From: Zelopaecilomyces penicillatus
Lineage: Eukaryota; Ascomycota; Sordariomycetes; Hypocreales; Pseudodiploosporaceae
DNA: 64,000 bases
Assembly: GCA_005765155.1 (NCBI GenBank)
Contig: VCCP01000004.1
Location: 3,038,001-3,102,000, forward strand
Direction of reading: 5' to 3'
The position numbers and the translations under genes are program-made. The notes beneath the pieces are model-generated. The model was given only the letters and a program-made list of their open reading frames with translations. It was not told the origin of the DNA and ran no database searches. Below are positions 22,947 through 35,836 of this stretch, piece after piece. Position 1 is the stretch's first letter. Each line of letters starts with the position of its first letter.

Positions 22947-25900
22947 CCGCAAGTTTGGGAGGGGTGCGCCCCCAAAGAGCCGTCCATCCAAATGACGATG
23001 GATACACTACAACGTCGTCGCAAGATACCCAAGGGGACTAGGTAGGTTGTGGATATGTCATAACATGTCCGTCCACAGCTCGTACTGTGCGCACATTAAG
23101 TCCCTGTGCCGGCAAAGCCCTTGTAAAAACAAGGTTGTCGACAAAAATGATGGAAACTGAGAATACTATTAGCGTTTCGACATTGGATAAAAAAAACTAT
23201 TATTAGTGGTTGCGTTGCCCATTGTCATTGCGCAGGCCCAGCGAGCTCCTCATACAGAGATCGTTTGGACACGCGCCAATTTTGCCTCGTTTGGAGGGAC
23301 AAACTGGGCCACCGCCGATGTCCGGCCAGCAAGGACAACTTTGATGGATATCCGGATGTGTTCGTGTTACCCGCAGACCGCTGCGGCACGCACATATTGC
23401 CATCCAACTCACAAGACTGATTAATCCAACGTGCCATACCGCACTGTAGCAATATGCAGCAGGCAACAGCACAAAACAGGGAGGTTTTTCTAAACAAAGC
23501 CAACCGGCTCTCTAAACGGCGGGCGGCACTAGAGGGGGAGACTTGGAATCGCAAAGCCATCCCAGACCTGCACAGAGACGACGCCAAGCCACCAACAGCC
23601 TCTGCCGGAACAGACAGCAGCACTGTGGGCATGGATGGTATGGCGACTCACCAGGATCGCTTTGGCTTTTGACGTCGATGTGCCGCGGCCTATCACAGGC
23701 CAGCAGGGGGACCTGGGCCAGCAAATCATCATCATCCGCCATGTCTCTAGATTTTCTTTGTTGGTTCCCGTGGCCCTATGTCTCTACAGATATTGGACAC
23801 TTGACTCTCCTTCCCGTCTTTGTTGATGATGCTATTTCACTTGCGGGCTTCGTGCGAGTGGTCATGCTGAAATCTCTGCTCCGACACACGCAGGTATGCT
23901 GGTTTCCCTGTAATGAATGGAAGCAATGTTTGGTATTTATTACAAGCCAGAGCAAAACCGGATCAACCAGGTTCTGCTGCCGTTGCCAACACAGAACAGT
24001 CCCATGCCAGCATTCCATCAATTTACCCCATCATTAATATTATACCTACTGCACTGCTCGTCTTTTCGATTTTGTACTATTTTGTTTTTGTTCTTAATTA
24101 CTTATTGGTCTTTTTGCTTCTTCCCTCGCCCCCTACCATGTAATACGTAGAAGTCTATCGTCATGTCCGTCCCAGATACAAAACACTAGCAGACGCCAGG
24201 TCCAGCCTCTTTGCTCCATCTTGGGTTCCAATGCTGGAATGTCATGCCATAGAATATAACGGCTCTGGGTGTGAGTGTTGTTTGCCCGATTTCGGTACTT
24301 TTAGCTTCTTTCCAATGACAAGTTTACTATAATGCACAGATAATTAGGTGGGCAACTACTTACATTCATGAGTTATTACCAGTGCTCCGCTACGGTAGTC
24401 ACTCCTTATCCGTGAGGTATGCAATGGTTGGAAGAATATACATAAGCCAGCAAAATGAATGGTCGAATCAGGTCTAGTGTGACTTGTTGCGCTGTGGTGG
24501 AGGTTCTCGACCGGGAGAGCGAGTAATAGTAATAATACGAAGAACCAATGCTCGAGTGTGCTTTTTGTACATACTGTACATAGGGTACCTATAATTTGTA
24601 CAGTGGCCGAGTAGCGGGTACCTTAGTGCCTCACTTCATGTGCTGCAATACGTGCTAATTTAGTACATGGCAATAGGTCCGCTTGTCGGCGCCAGTTCGG
24701 CCGCTGTGCTCACGCCACCTGATCCCAATCTCTCCGAGACCCAATCACCAGCCTTCGGCTGCTGTGGCTTCCGATGCAACGTTGACAACCCCCCAGCAAA
24801 CCCGATCAGAGCCATTAAATTCCCCAACCTGTCCATTCGATGGGTCATTAGGACTTCCTTAACTACTTCGTATTACGCATTGGCAGCTTTGCTCGTACGA
24901 GTGTGGAATAACCGAGCAATATCATTTCACACACGACTTCATGCCCGAGAGGTGATTGATTGTGCGTACTTTACTACTTCATCGCTCATAACAAAGAAAC
25001 GTATCTGTAATTACCCCCAAAAAACAAGACTCGGACTGCTCAATCGGTCCAAAGACGCGAAGATCTAGATTTCATGCCAGCGCCCCCATCCGCCCCATCT
25101 TAGGCTAATTGCCTTGTCAGCAACGGGGCTTGATTTGAAGCTCTGGGCGAAGCAATTACTTTTCTTTTCTTACAACATCGTAGCTCCAACTTTCCTCGGA
25201 ACTTGTTTCCGCGTCGACCCACACACTGATAACATGGAAGCGCGAAAGGGACAAGCGCGGCGCCTCTCGACTATGGACTTTCTTTGTTCTCATCAGAAAC
25301 GAAAGTATGGATATGTGGGTGATAGTTACGTATCCCAGGGATATGGAATCAAGCAAAGCCATCCAATATATATATAAGAGCCCTGGGCTTTGTATGTCAA
25401 CGGCCTTGCCGAAGGAAAAGATGCTGCTGAATTACAATCGACTGTTAGCCACTGTCGTTGACCTTGGCAGCAGACACGCAAACTTCAGCCTGTATGGAAT
25501 GAATGTTTTGTAGAACAGTAGACTATTTCGGAACATCCAAAATAGTGACACACAATCACACTACCATGGCCCACATTCCTATACCTCTCTGGTGTAATTC
25601 CTATTCCAATAATACCAGCAGAATGTGGCCCCCGCATCATTCACACCGTTGAGATATGGTCTGGCTCCTTTGTTCCCAACCCGATACACATCCGAGCTCT
25701 TTAACACGGTAAACCCCTCCCAACAGACGGGTTGGCTACTTTTGCATTTCCAAACCCAACTCCCCTTTTCACTTCCATCATCATGTACCTATCGCTTGTT
25801 GCATGAATAGAAATGCAGTCAAGAAACTGTCTTGATGTCAAACGCTACGCCAAGGCATCATAGTATATTAATCGGGGTTTAAAGGGGGCTTGTCTGACTG

Positions 25901-26924
25901 CATGTTTTCCCAACGCCAGTGGCTCATCACCAGCCTGGCTAGGTTGCCTCACCTGCATTGTCGTATTGCTCGTGACTTGTGAGAGAGCTTCAGCCACCTG
26001 TGTAACTCAACGCCAACAATAGTCTCTTAGTCTCTTCTTCACAAAGCAACTCGGAGCCCCCGATTGTGGCTTGCTTGTGGCCTTTTTGAAACGTTTCCCC
26101 TCAGACACAGGCCAATATGCGCCATTGCCGAGAAGGCTGCGCATAACTTCAGCCAGTAGTGATGTGATTGTGTCAACCAGGTCCATCAGCTCGAAGGGTA
26201 GATATAAACCCGACCCTTTCCAGGTAGGTACTTAGTGAAGTAGGTAGGTACCTTTAGCAGGTACTTTGGCACTTAAGGCAGAGCGATGCCGCCTGTAAGA
26301 ACTAGCAGCAAGTGCCTCATTGCGCCACGACACATCCAGGTCATGTAACTTGTGAATTTGGCGTGACCACCCTCATTGTTCTCCTCCCTTGACATTTGGT
26401 TGCGTATCATTAGTTTACCCCTACCAACCCCTATAGGGGAGCAAAGTTTGTTTTGGTGTATCGCAAATACCTTACCTTACTATAACATGTGGGTTTTGAC
26501 TGGGAATGTCGTTTTTGGCGTTTTAACATGCGAAAGCAATCACCAAAGCATCAAGTTTTGCTTTAACAAGGGCGCTATTTGAAGAGCTGTGTCGGCTACC
26601 TAATAATACCTAAATACAATGACAACAAATAACATATATTCTAGTAATTCTTTTTTTTAAAAGCAAATAAAAATAACACCGTAACGCAATTGGGGACGAT
26701 ACAAAACATCAAGGATTGTGGTGCTGGACAGTTGAGCCCATGAACTATATAGACACATGCAGACATTAAGTTGCTTTATACTATATCACAATACCACAAC
26801 TAAAAGGTCACGAATAATATACTTTGATAAACCCCAGCCGCAATGCTTAGGATCACTGGCATTCCATAGAATGCAACAAGGATCGTCACCAAGACATTTC
26901 TACTCCAATGCAAAGAGGGAAACT

Positions 26925-29900
26925 TCACGAAGCGCCCCCTGGGCCCGCCAGAAAGAAGTCCAGATCACTACCTAGCCCATTATTAGAGCGCTGTTCTTCA
27001 TTGGCAAGCTGCTCCAACAAGCTCATAAATGGATCTTTCTCATCCCCAGCAGTCCCCGTACTTCCAGTGTTACTCTTCGTGCTAGGGCTTGGGGCAGCCG
27101 CTCCTGGTGTTGTTTGGCCAACTCGATGGCGGTCGCCTTGCCATGCGGCTGGGCTGCTGTAGGTATTGGTCGGTAACGTACCAAACATGGGATCAAACCC
27201 ACCGGCATCGCCCATAACAGAGTGGCCGTGACCCGAACCAGTTTGCGCCATGGGATAGCCAAATGAATGGCCAAATGGTACACCAGCCAATGAAGGCACA
27301 CCTCCTGAAGCTTGCTGGGTGCTAGTAGGTCCATAGCCGGTTGCGGAAGCGTTGCCTGCAGCTGTGGTATCCACAGTGCTGCGAATGGCACTCATATTGT
27401 GCTGATGTTGATGATGGTGCTGGTGTTGGTAGTCTTGGTTGTCCATATGTGTAGGTAGCAAAGAAGGCATGGCGCTCAAAGAAGAGGGCGGGTTTTGTTG
27501 CACCATGCCTGACTGCATTGACCCGGTCTGAAGAGTTTGGGTCGATGTATGCAAAGCTTGTGCGTGAGACGCTGGCCTAACTGGAACCTTGATTGCGGGA
27601 TCGTCGTGACTAGGAGATGACACATTCTTGCGTTTGAGGTTTGGTCGACTCGAACCCTCAACCTCCCAAGAAGCAGACGAGTCTAGTCCACCATACGGTT
27701 CTGCCATGAAGTCGACCACTTCGTCCGATGATAGACTTAGATTCGCTGAGTCGAAATGGAATGATAATCCGCCTGGCCCTCCAATATTTGAGTATCTGTC
27801 GAAGAAGTCCTCAAGTTGGAAGCCAGGAGTGTAGCGCATCGCATTTGCGGTTATACTCTTTACAAGTTCACCATGTGCCTCGTATATTCGCCGCAACGCC
27901 TCACGCTGGTGTTGAACAATAGCCCATGTATAACGTAACTCTCCTAGATGCTGCATTTCCCGCGTCAAAAATTCGCTGGATGAGCTAAAAACGTTCATTT
28001 CGCCACCATTAGCAGGCGCTTTCCCGTAATGTGAACCGTGAATGTGAACAGTTCCGGCGGTGCATATGCAGTAACCCACGAATGAGGGCCATTCAATTGC
28101 ATTGGCCTGTCTTCCGGCCTCAGTGAGATCTGTAATGGCATTTGCATGCAGGAAACACATATTTGTAGCTTCAATTTGCCAAGATTGGTGTTGGCCATTG
28201 CCAGCCAACTCGGCGAGGTTAATAGGAAGGAAAGGGCGATATATCAAGCAGTGAATGAGGTGATATATAAGTTTGCTCAAGAAGAGAACCGTTGAGTCTA
28301 TTTGGCCAAAGAGAGTGTCCAGGCTTGAAAACATATTATCGGTGCCAGACGCCCAGACATCCAGATCTTGACGAATCTTTGATAAGTTGGAAAGTGAGTG
28401 CCAAGGAAAATGAGAATCGCCTTTGACACCACCTGCAGCCAAATATCTGTTCGTCCCGCCAAGGATGCGAGTGATGTCAATAAGCATTCCCGTACTGCCC
28501 TGGGATTTCTTGCCGCTTCCCTGAAAATATTGCAAGTTGGAGCCGCAGAGGAAGTACTCGCCATCCATTGGAAGTGATGAGGGACTTGGAGACCATGAAG
28601 GAAGACGAAGAACAATGGAGTCGTCGCTAATGAGAGAGGGTCGCTTGGACCCGGAGGCTACATAGCGATCGAGCAGATAGCAGGACCAGAATATCCGCCT
28701 TCGAGTTTCCCGCTCAGTGGGGGCTATTCGCACATGAGGGTCCATCTCGCGATGGAGCTCAATGGCCATGACCATACCTACTGCACTAGCTATAAAAGAT
28801 GTTAGAATCAGGACTCGAGGTGTTCTGCTAGCCACGGACTTGGATTGGGCATACTCATGAGCATATAGGCCTTTTTTCCTTTGCCTATGGCGGTAAATGC
28901 TATGACCAGAAGCAGAAGCGCCTGAACGCTATCTATGCAGGGCTCGTCTATGTCTATATTACTCCTTGAACGAGTCGCATATTCTTCGCTGAGCTTTGCA
29001 GCAGCTTGATAGCCATTTGGATGGGGTGTGTGTCTGAATCGCGCATAAGTCAGTGGGGTGTTAAAGAGGAAAGTCCGCAATTAGGGACGATAATACCTTG
29101 CAGCAACTGCGGCGACCGCTTCGAGTAAGTAGTTTGGAAGCTGATTCGTCTGCAATCGTTGTCGTATTGAAGACTCGTCGAGAATATGATATGGCTTGGT
29201 GTGGAATCGGCTAAAGTAGGTATCAAGAAGAGCGTCCGTGTGAACGGGAGGGGTTGAAGGTTCTCTGTATCATGGAAGCGTCAGCCTCTGTTGGATCTTC
29301 TCAAGTCAAAATTGATTGCATCACTTACTTGGTAGGTGGTGCCTGAGATGAGTAACCTGGGATATCATGGAGTGGGAGGGAACTTTCGTTCGCTATCCCT
29401 ATTCGTTTGGTTGGCGGCTCAGCTGTATCAGACTCATCGGTGGTACCCTCACTTATCTTAACCACTGACGTCGTTAGGCTTTCGATTGATGCCATTGCAT
29501 TTGGTGGTGGCGATGCGTCCTTTGCACCACTGCCACCACTACCACTCTCAGCGTTTTTTTCCTTCAGTTTGGCCTCCAGTCCATCCACCCTCTTCAAAAG
29601 GGCCTCTAGTACATCGGTCTTTGGGCCTCGTTTCTTCGGTACGGCATCTATGGGGCAGAATGCCAAGATTTAGCAAGCGATTTAAAATGGCATCAATTGA
29701 TAAGATACCACGATAGCTATCTCCCTTATGTGCAGGGCAGGTGGAAGGAGCAGCTTACCATATACACAGGGGCATTGAAAAACCTGGCATGCCTCGCATG
29801 CTGGGCGAAGCCTGTTGCATTTGATCTGGAGCGATGGGTATCAGATTAGAGGCTGGCAAATGAGACAACACAAATACGTCAAGGACGGCGGCGACCTTCT

Positions 29901-30041
29901 TACCTTTCGCTTTCGACACGACTTGCAGTTCATAGACTCCCGCGGCTCGTTAGAAAAATGCCGTGAGGGCAGTCTTTCAATGCCAATCTGGGGCCTCGGC
30001 AGAGCCAGAGGCTGGGCCCCAGGCCGCTGCGGGGCGTTCAT
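26925..30041 (-). CDS. Zn2Cys6 transcription factor with fungal_trans domain
   Basis: Six exons, complement(26925..28789, 28855..29033, 29097..29264, 29329..29647, 29759..29825, 29904..30041); 911 residues, all five introns 63-111 bp and frame-consistent. The zinc cluster has six cysteines at 39, 42, 49, 56, 59 and 66 (spacing 2-6-6-2-6), interrupted by intron 1 just after CKSCRKRK. It is followed by the linker DAVPKKRGPKTDVLEALLK and a coiled coil (VDGLEAKLKEK) for dimerisation. The fungal-specific regulatory domain begins near LLDTYFSRFHTKPYHI and includes RRRIFWSCYLLDRYVA. The C-terminal 250 residues are low-complexity, with a Gln/His patch, a typical activation region. Target genes are unknown; no obvious cluster surrounds it. 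The first Met (30041) is uncertain: an in-frame ATG at 29933 would start two residues before the first cysteine. Confidence 0.87.
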
Positions 30042-33000
30042 TGAAAGAAGTGTCGAGACAGGAGCGCGCCAGATGCCGCACTGATTGACTCCTGTCTGAT
30101 ACCCAACAAGCCGACGATAGAAGCTGCAACGGGCGCCAAAGCGCCCTGGCAGTCTAGGGGCACTTCGGGGCGAAGACGGTCGCAGACGATCGGAAAAGGT
30201 TTTTGAAGATGCAGTTGGTGATGCTTCACGAATCTACAAAGATCGAGGCGTGGCGATCACTGTGGGCTGTCAGCGCGAATGGCTGAACCGTCTCATCGCA
30301 TAGGTCGTCGCGCTGCGACTGCCGAGGGTGATATTGAGCTTGGCACCCGGGGGTCGTGGATGGCTTTAGCGAGACTGTTGCCGCCACGGTCACTGCCGCT
30401 GTCGTCTGTCGTCTTTGATGTCGTCGTTGCCGTCGTTGTCGTCTGTCGTTGTCGCCTGTCGTTGTTGTGGCTGGTCTATGTTCGTCTGAAGGCGGAGAGA
30501 GCCGCTGAGAGTGACGAATTTGGATGGCGGAGTTTGGATCACCTTGCCCTGCTCTCCGACCACCCCTTCGAGGACTTGACCTACTACCTACTAACCTAGC
30601 CACAGGCTACCTAGATACTCCGTAGACGAGTAGAGAACACCCACAGCTGAAGCGGTTCGCTAGGGATGCGGAACAAACCCTTGACGTGGCTAAATCAGGA
30701 CTGCGAGTACCGGGGCAACTCCAAGTGTGGAGGTGGCTAAGCGTGCTGCGTCGTGCTGCGTCGTCTGGTCTAAGCTAGTTGCAGAGCTAGTGCATGGAGC
30801 ATAGCGTCTGTAGCCCCTCCCATAAACCCCCCCCCAGCATCTGGGAACGGGGATATACACGGATGCGGCGCCGTATCGTTGGCCAACAGGGTGGGAAAAA
30901 ACACCGCTGGTGTGACACCCTCCTAATTTTATAAGAGGGCCTGGGTAATACTAGTTTACTGAACTGGGATTTCTGGATATAGCTAGAGATTTATAGAATA
31001 GCTGGATTTCGGTAACTTGATTGTTATGAAATCTTATAGGGTGTCCCTGGCTGTGTCTTTTTTCACCACTACCAGTAAACTGTGTTGTAGGTAGGTGTCA
31101 TTTCAGTGCTCTGCAAATGATGTTGCGAGTGTCGGGCTTGCGGACCTACTGTGTGACTGCCAACCTTGCCAGCTACCGCAAACCCAGTACTTGCATGGTT
31201 ACCTACCAGTGACCAAAACAAACGAGCCAAAAAGGATATGAGCATTGCATGATGCATGATGCGGCTATTGACGATCCGTTGAACGTAGCGGTGTTTTTCT
31301 AAGGCAAGCAAGCATACATACAAAGCCAATGTCGATGTTGATGTTAACCCAGCAAAATCTCTGCGTCGACCAAAGGTCAAGCTACCATGTACAGTCATGC
31401 ACGGCCCTCAAGTGGCTGCTTACTCGACATGACTCTAGTTGAAAATCCACGGAGTCTGGACTGCCATTTTCCTCTCTCTATCAATCACCTTGTTTGGTAC
31501 TTCCAACCATGATCGTGCAAACTACTTCGTGTGTTGTATACGCATGTCGCTCTCCCTTAAACGCCGCGTTTGGGCGAGAGATGTTGACCTCGAAAGTAGT
31601 TATGCTAGGTCTAGAAGATCAACGCAGCAGCATCATGACTTTAGCTAGGACCTACGGCCGCGAAACAACTAGCACCCATGATGATGCAAGCGGGTGATAC
31701 AGCGTACAGTAGTTGGCTCATTACGGACACTGAAATACATGCCGTTGTACCTTACCTGCTTTAGTGCTTGTAGGAAGGTAAGGTCTGCAAACTTGCTGAA
31801 GTGCTCCTCTCGCCCTGAATATGCAATCACAGGTTCACAGTATCAATAGCCATGGATTCAGACCCGATTTACGACGACCAGCGCAGTTTAACAGGGAAAT
31901 TGATTAGCCACGAAACATGCCCGAACTATTGCAAATTATGCTAAGATCTGCCAGGGCAAGCCCTTCGTTCTGAGACCAGGGACAGAGTCGGACAAACTTA
32001 CCACATGTTCAGGTACTCGCATGAGCTGGTGCTTATTAAGTCCTTACACACAATTGGATATCTACCTCTCAGGTACCTAGTTACTACTAGTGATTACTAC
32101 TACACACCTATGCCATCTCAAGAGTCTGACAGACCGTGCATGCAAGCGTTTATTCTCGGTTGGTGCAGGTACTGAGCACGGCCATGTGGCCATCGGCGAT
32201 GTGAAAACAAAGAAATTTCAAGGCATCTTGGTTGCTATCCTTAACACCGTCTGAAACACTATGTGTTGTTTTTCCTATCATTGGCTACAACCCATAGCAA
32301 AACCCCAAAGTCAAAGGTAAGAGTTAAGCAACAATAGGGTTAAGAACAATGAACTTGCCCTTCTCTCCAAAATCCAATACTCGAATGGGGCAAGCCAATG
32401 AAGATGAACTGTGGTAACTTCAGTCTCCACCAAGTCCACCTGAGGGCTCGGAATTGGTGCTTTGTGCGGACTAGCACCTGGCATTAGATTTGTCAGGTTT
32501 TGCCGTCAACCAAAGCGCTCAGGACAGGCCACTCGTGTGTGTTACCTCTGGACAAAGGGGGAGGGGGGGCCTTGCAAGGCTTTGGCCAACACTTGTAATT
32601 ACGTATTACGTCTAAGTAGTCTTTGAGAGTGACATTGTGGTGCAACGAAGGAAAAGGTGCCCAAGCCGGCTCTTCGTAGTCTTATTCTTTCACGGAGAAA
32701 TGATGCGAGCCTACACCTTAAAATCATCAGCGGATCGTTCCTCTCTTGCATGGTCATAGCATCTTGGCATTTAAAGAATGAGACAGAACGGCACGGCTTC
32801 GACTCCGAACGTGTCGCCCTTGTTGATCTGTAACCTTTCCATGGTCTCCACTTCAGCGTCGGTGCAGTCTAGGGTTTAATCCATGGGTGGCAAGCACTGT
32901 TGGCTGTGTCTTACTGGCCCTGTTCATATCGAAGAGATCCAGCGATCAGTTTTGCGTTAGGATACTGACGACATACACCGAGTTTCAGATATCATATAAA

Positions 33001-33565
33001 AAAAACTCGTACGACACTACCCATTGGTCTTCGGACTGGCGCTCGAACCGTGATTAATGTCTTTAACCTGACAAAATATGTGAAGTTAATCCTTTGTTCC
33101 TGTTGCCAGAATAACCTGTAAATCATTTCCAGGGTAATAAAAACAACTGAACTACATATAATGAAAGATGCTGTGTTAAAAGAAGCATCCTACGCCCTGC
33201 AAAGCGTAGTCTTCCTCTCAAGGAAAGGAATCATTCAAGTCTGGATCCCATCAACCCGCCGCTGCCATTGTAGTTACTTTTCATTCTCCATTTACCACTC
33301 AAATCTAGATAGAGGTGCAATTGCTATACATGAAAAGTCAAAAGGCCAATACGAATAAATGTTTGTAGATGCTATGATCTGCTAACCAACGTCCTATCCT
33401 CGATGATGCGATTTCGTCGTGAATCCGCTCGCTTTCCAATGCCACATACGCCATAACTGAAAATCCCACAAAAACTAAAGCCAACGCCCAGGATCAAGAT
33501 TCCCTTGCATAATTCAAATTTCAGTGACAGACCTAGAGCGCTAACAATGTTGCAAGCCACTTTCA
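30042..33565. other. 3.5-kb gene-free spacer
   Basis: Includes the promoter of the Zn2Cys6 gene: a GTCGTC-rich low-complexity stretch (about 30390-30470) and a TACCTA island (30583-30625). A possible short terminal-inverted-repeat element lies at 30914-31045. Further TACCTA islands are near 31735-31790 and 32070-32105. No gene is supported. Confidence 0.5.
30914..31045. mobile_element. candidate small inverted-repeat element (MITE-like)
   Basis: A 132-bp AT-rich segment bounded by GACACCCT on the left and its exact reverse complement AGGGTGTC on the right. It has no coding capacity and no clear target-site duplication. An 8-bp repeat can arise by chance, so this is only a candidate. Confidence 0.25.
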
Positions 33566-35836
33566 TCAGTAGTTCCTACCACTCGCCAACCTTACGAAAC
33601 TGTATGGCACATTCTGGCCGACAAGCAGTCTCAAACTTTCTACGGTTGTAAAGGCTGCAACATCAGCTGCATCATAAGCAGTAAACCCGCTCTTTTCAGC
33701 CACCATAACCGGGTCATTTTTTTGTTGAGATGCCGCGTCTGCGAGATTTAGAAACACCTTCTTCGTATTTGTTGTTCCTCGGGGGCCTGCAGCCCCAAAG
33801 ACTCGTACAAGCATGCCCACGATATTGCTCTTCCCACGTCCCAATGCCGATACAATTACGAAAGGCGCACGATCATCGGCAACAGACCGGGCACGCTGCA
33901 AGCTTTCCATGCTTATAAATTGCTCGATCAAGGGCGCATTGCGAGCCAAGGCAGATGGTGTTCTGAAACCAACTGTGTAGATCTTCGCAATCCCAAGCGC
34001 TTTCATTGCGAAAAATACAGGAGCAGCCTCATCAGAAGATGATGCCAGCACAACCGCAGTTCGGCCAAAGTAGGCCGAGGGAGCCAGATCTCGAGTAAGT
34101 GTCGCCAAAATGCCTCTCCAACTAGCGTTGTCAAATATCAGTGAGGTATTTGGAGGTAAGCCGGGTTGGCCTGATGGCACCAGTCCGTCGTTGGCTCGAT
34201 GCTGTGGGCTTGCGGGATGAGATGGGGGTGAGGAAGTAGTTCCTGACGAAGGCCCAGCCTTGACAACTATTGTGTCGATGATGCCGATGGCTCGAGCTGC
34301 CTCAGAGAGTACCGGGCCATGACCGTTACATAAGGTAGCAAAGAATGGGTTGTGCCGTGACAATATCTGGTATGATAACCCAGGATCCAAGTAAGCGCCT
34401 CCAAAGTCCTTCTGATTACACCAAGACTGGATACCCGAAGGATCATTATGCTGCCTCTCAACAATAGAAAAGAGATGCGGCAATCCTAATTCGTTGAAGC
34501 ATTTCTCATAGAATGGTGCTCGTGGCGCTATACTCCTAGCAGCTGCGCTACTGATACCATAGAAATATTTCTTGGGTAATTGGCCAAGAAGTGACAACGC
34601 GGCATTGATCTCAGCCGTGCTCATCTGACCAGGAGCAGCAATTATGGGTAAAAGCGGATGGGTGATGGGAGAGAACACCGTATTCAAGGTTCTCGAGAAT
34701 TGGCCAATCTCGCCCATGTTGACGGCTGAAAGCGGGGGCGCATCTGGATATTGTGACTTAATCTTTGAACGGAAATACTCTAGCTCAAAGTTTTCGTTAT
34801 GATCATTGATGATTGCAATCATTTTGACAATGTCGGCGTATTTCCTAGATCGCTGGAACACATCTACGGCGTAAGTTGATGGCCATTTGAAGGTGCCAGA
34901 GAAGTCGTGAAACGCAGACATGATGCGCGAATTGCCCTTCTTCTCCCACAGTCTCTTTCGAATCTCTTCCGGGAGCCACAACTCCACATCAATATACTCC
35001 ACTCCCCACTGGATAGCTCTGTAGAGGTAATCGTAGTAAATATCTGGGTTGTCCATAGGAAATTTTCCGTTCTCCTTTGTACATCTCGTGGTGAATATAA
35101 TGGGCAGTTCTGTCCTCTGTCGTAGAAGCATAACCTGTTGCGCGACATAACTAAGGCTTGGGATTTTGGAGTAGGTTCCATCCTCTAAAGGCTCGCGCAG
35201 TAGATCAACCCGAATTTCCACCGCATCAGAGCCTACGGTGAGGATATCGAGGTTTGGCAATGACGTTCGGACATCAGGGAAAGTGGTTGATATGAAAAAC
35301 GTTCTCGGCTTCGCCATTAGCTGGCTGTGAGGGCTGCTCTGGCCCAGGACAAAGGAAATGAATCTCGCTAAATCGCGCCTAAAAAAAGGTGATTCTGTGT
35401 AAAGGAACTCGTAGTCGCAGTGGGACGAGAGATGGAGGTCCGGTGGCATTCCTAGGTTAACACAATGGGCATGTATAGCGACGAGCAAGCCCTGGTCTCT
35501 TCCTTCCACGTCTACCTTTGCCCCAGCCAAAGGTAGCCCGACAACAAATCCATGGTCTTCTCTAGAGACATCCCTGAATTGCTCTTTGTACCTGGTTGGT
35601 TTTCCTAGGACTTCAGCAAAAACAGAGACGATGCTATCTTGGCCATGTCCGTAGACAATTGCCACTATTCGAGTATCACCGTGCTGTGGAACACCTCTCA
35701 TATGCCCAGCGTCTACCATGGCGGGACCACTCGTGGCCCGATCCAGGTCCATGTTGACAGAGGTTGAGTCCTCATTGATGTTATGGGTAGGTACGGGCCC
35801 AGGCATAGGGGCCAATAGTTGCTGGACGGCAGCCAT
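33566..35836 (-). CDS. qutR: quinate repressor (QutR/QA-1S) homologue
   Basis: Intronless, 756 residues from the ATG at 35836. QutR-type proteins are related to the last three domains of the pentafunctional AROM enzyme and repress quinate-utilisation genes when inducer is absent. Order here: an N-terminal remnant of a shikimate-kinase-like domain (about 55-165) in which the P-loop position reads YGHGQDSI, without the GxGK(S/T) signature; a type I 3-dehydroquinase-like domain (about 180-430) keeping SAFHDFSGT (His), ADIVKMI (Lys), MGEIGQFSR and APGQMSTAEIN; and a shikimate-dehydrogenase-like domain from KKYFYGI to the end, with an extra Pro/Ser-rich loop and without the usual catalytic Lys/Asp block. 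The protein is shorter than typical fungal QutR because the kinase-like part is reduced. No quinate enzyme genes are adjacent, which is unusual. Whether it still binds quinate intermediates or QutA is unknown. Confidence 0.85.
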   Translation of the reverse strand: MAAVQQLLAPMPGPVPTHNINEDSTSVNMDLDRATSGPAMVDAGHMRGVPQHGDTRIVAIVYGHGQDSIVSVFAEVLGKPTRYKEQFRDVSREDHGFVVGLPLAGAKVDVEGRDQGLLVAIHAHCVNLGMPPDLHLSSHCDYEFLYTESPFFRRDLARFISFVLGQSSPHSQLMAKPRTFFISTTFPDVRTSLPNLDILTVGSDAVEIRVDLLREPLEDGTYSKIPSLSYVAQQVMLLRQRTELPIIFTTRCTKENGKFPMDNPDIYYDYLYRAIQWGVEYIDVELWLPEEIRKRLWEKKGNSRIMSAFHDFSGTFKWPSTYAVDVFQRSRKYADIVKMIAIINDHNENFELEYFRSKIKSQYPDAPPLSAVNMGEIGQFSRTLNTVFSPITHPLLPIIAAPGQMSTAEINAALSLLGQLPKKYFYGISSAAARSIAPRAPFYEKCFNELGLPHLFSIVERQHNDPSGIQSWCNQKDFGGAYLDPGLSYQILSRHNPFFATLCNGHGPVLSEAARAIGIIDTIVVKAGPSSGTTSSPPSHPASPQHRANDGLVPSGQPGLPPNTSLIFDNASWRGILATLTRDLAPSAYFGRTAVVLASSSDEAAPVFFAMKALGIAKIYTVGFRTPSALARNAPLIEQFISMESLQRARSVADDRAPFVIVSALGRGKSNIVGMLVRVFGAAGPRGTTNTKKVFLNLADAASQQKNDPVMVAEKSGFTAYDAADVAAFTTVESLRLLVGQNVPYSFVRLASGRNY

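Larger units (their letters stand above)
21442..26924. other. 5.5-kb gene-free spacer
   Basis: No supported gene. It holds a short (TGTCCT)4 repeat (21665-21688), TAGGTACC-type islands near 22345-22385, 24568-24627 and 26222-26272, and a degraded tRNA-like sequence (22887-22946). A 133-codon frame at 24667-25068 has no recognisable motif and was not called. Confidence 0.5.

Noticed and set aside
24667..25068. 133-codon plus-strand frame
   Set aside because: Starts with a plausible ATG but contains no domain, and no relative could be recognised.
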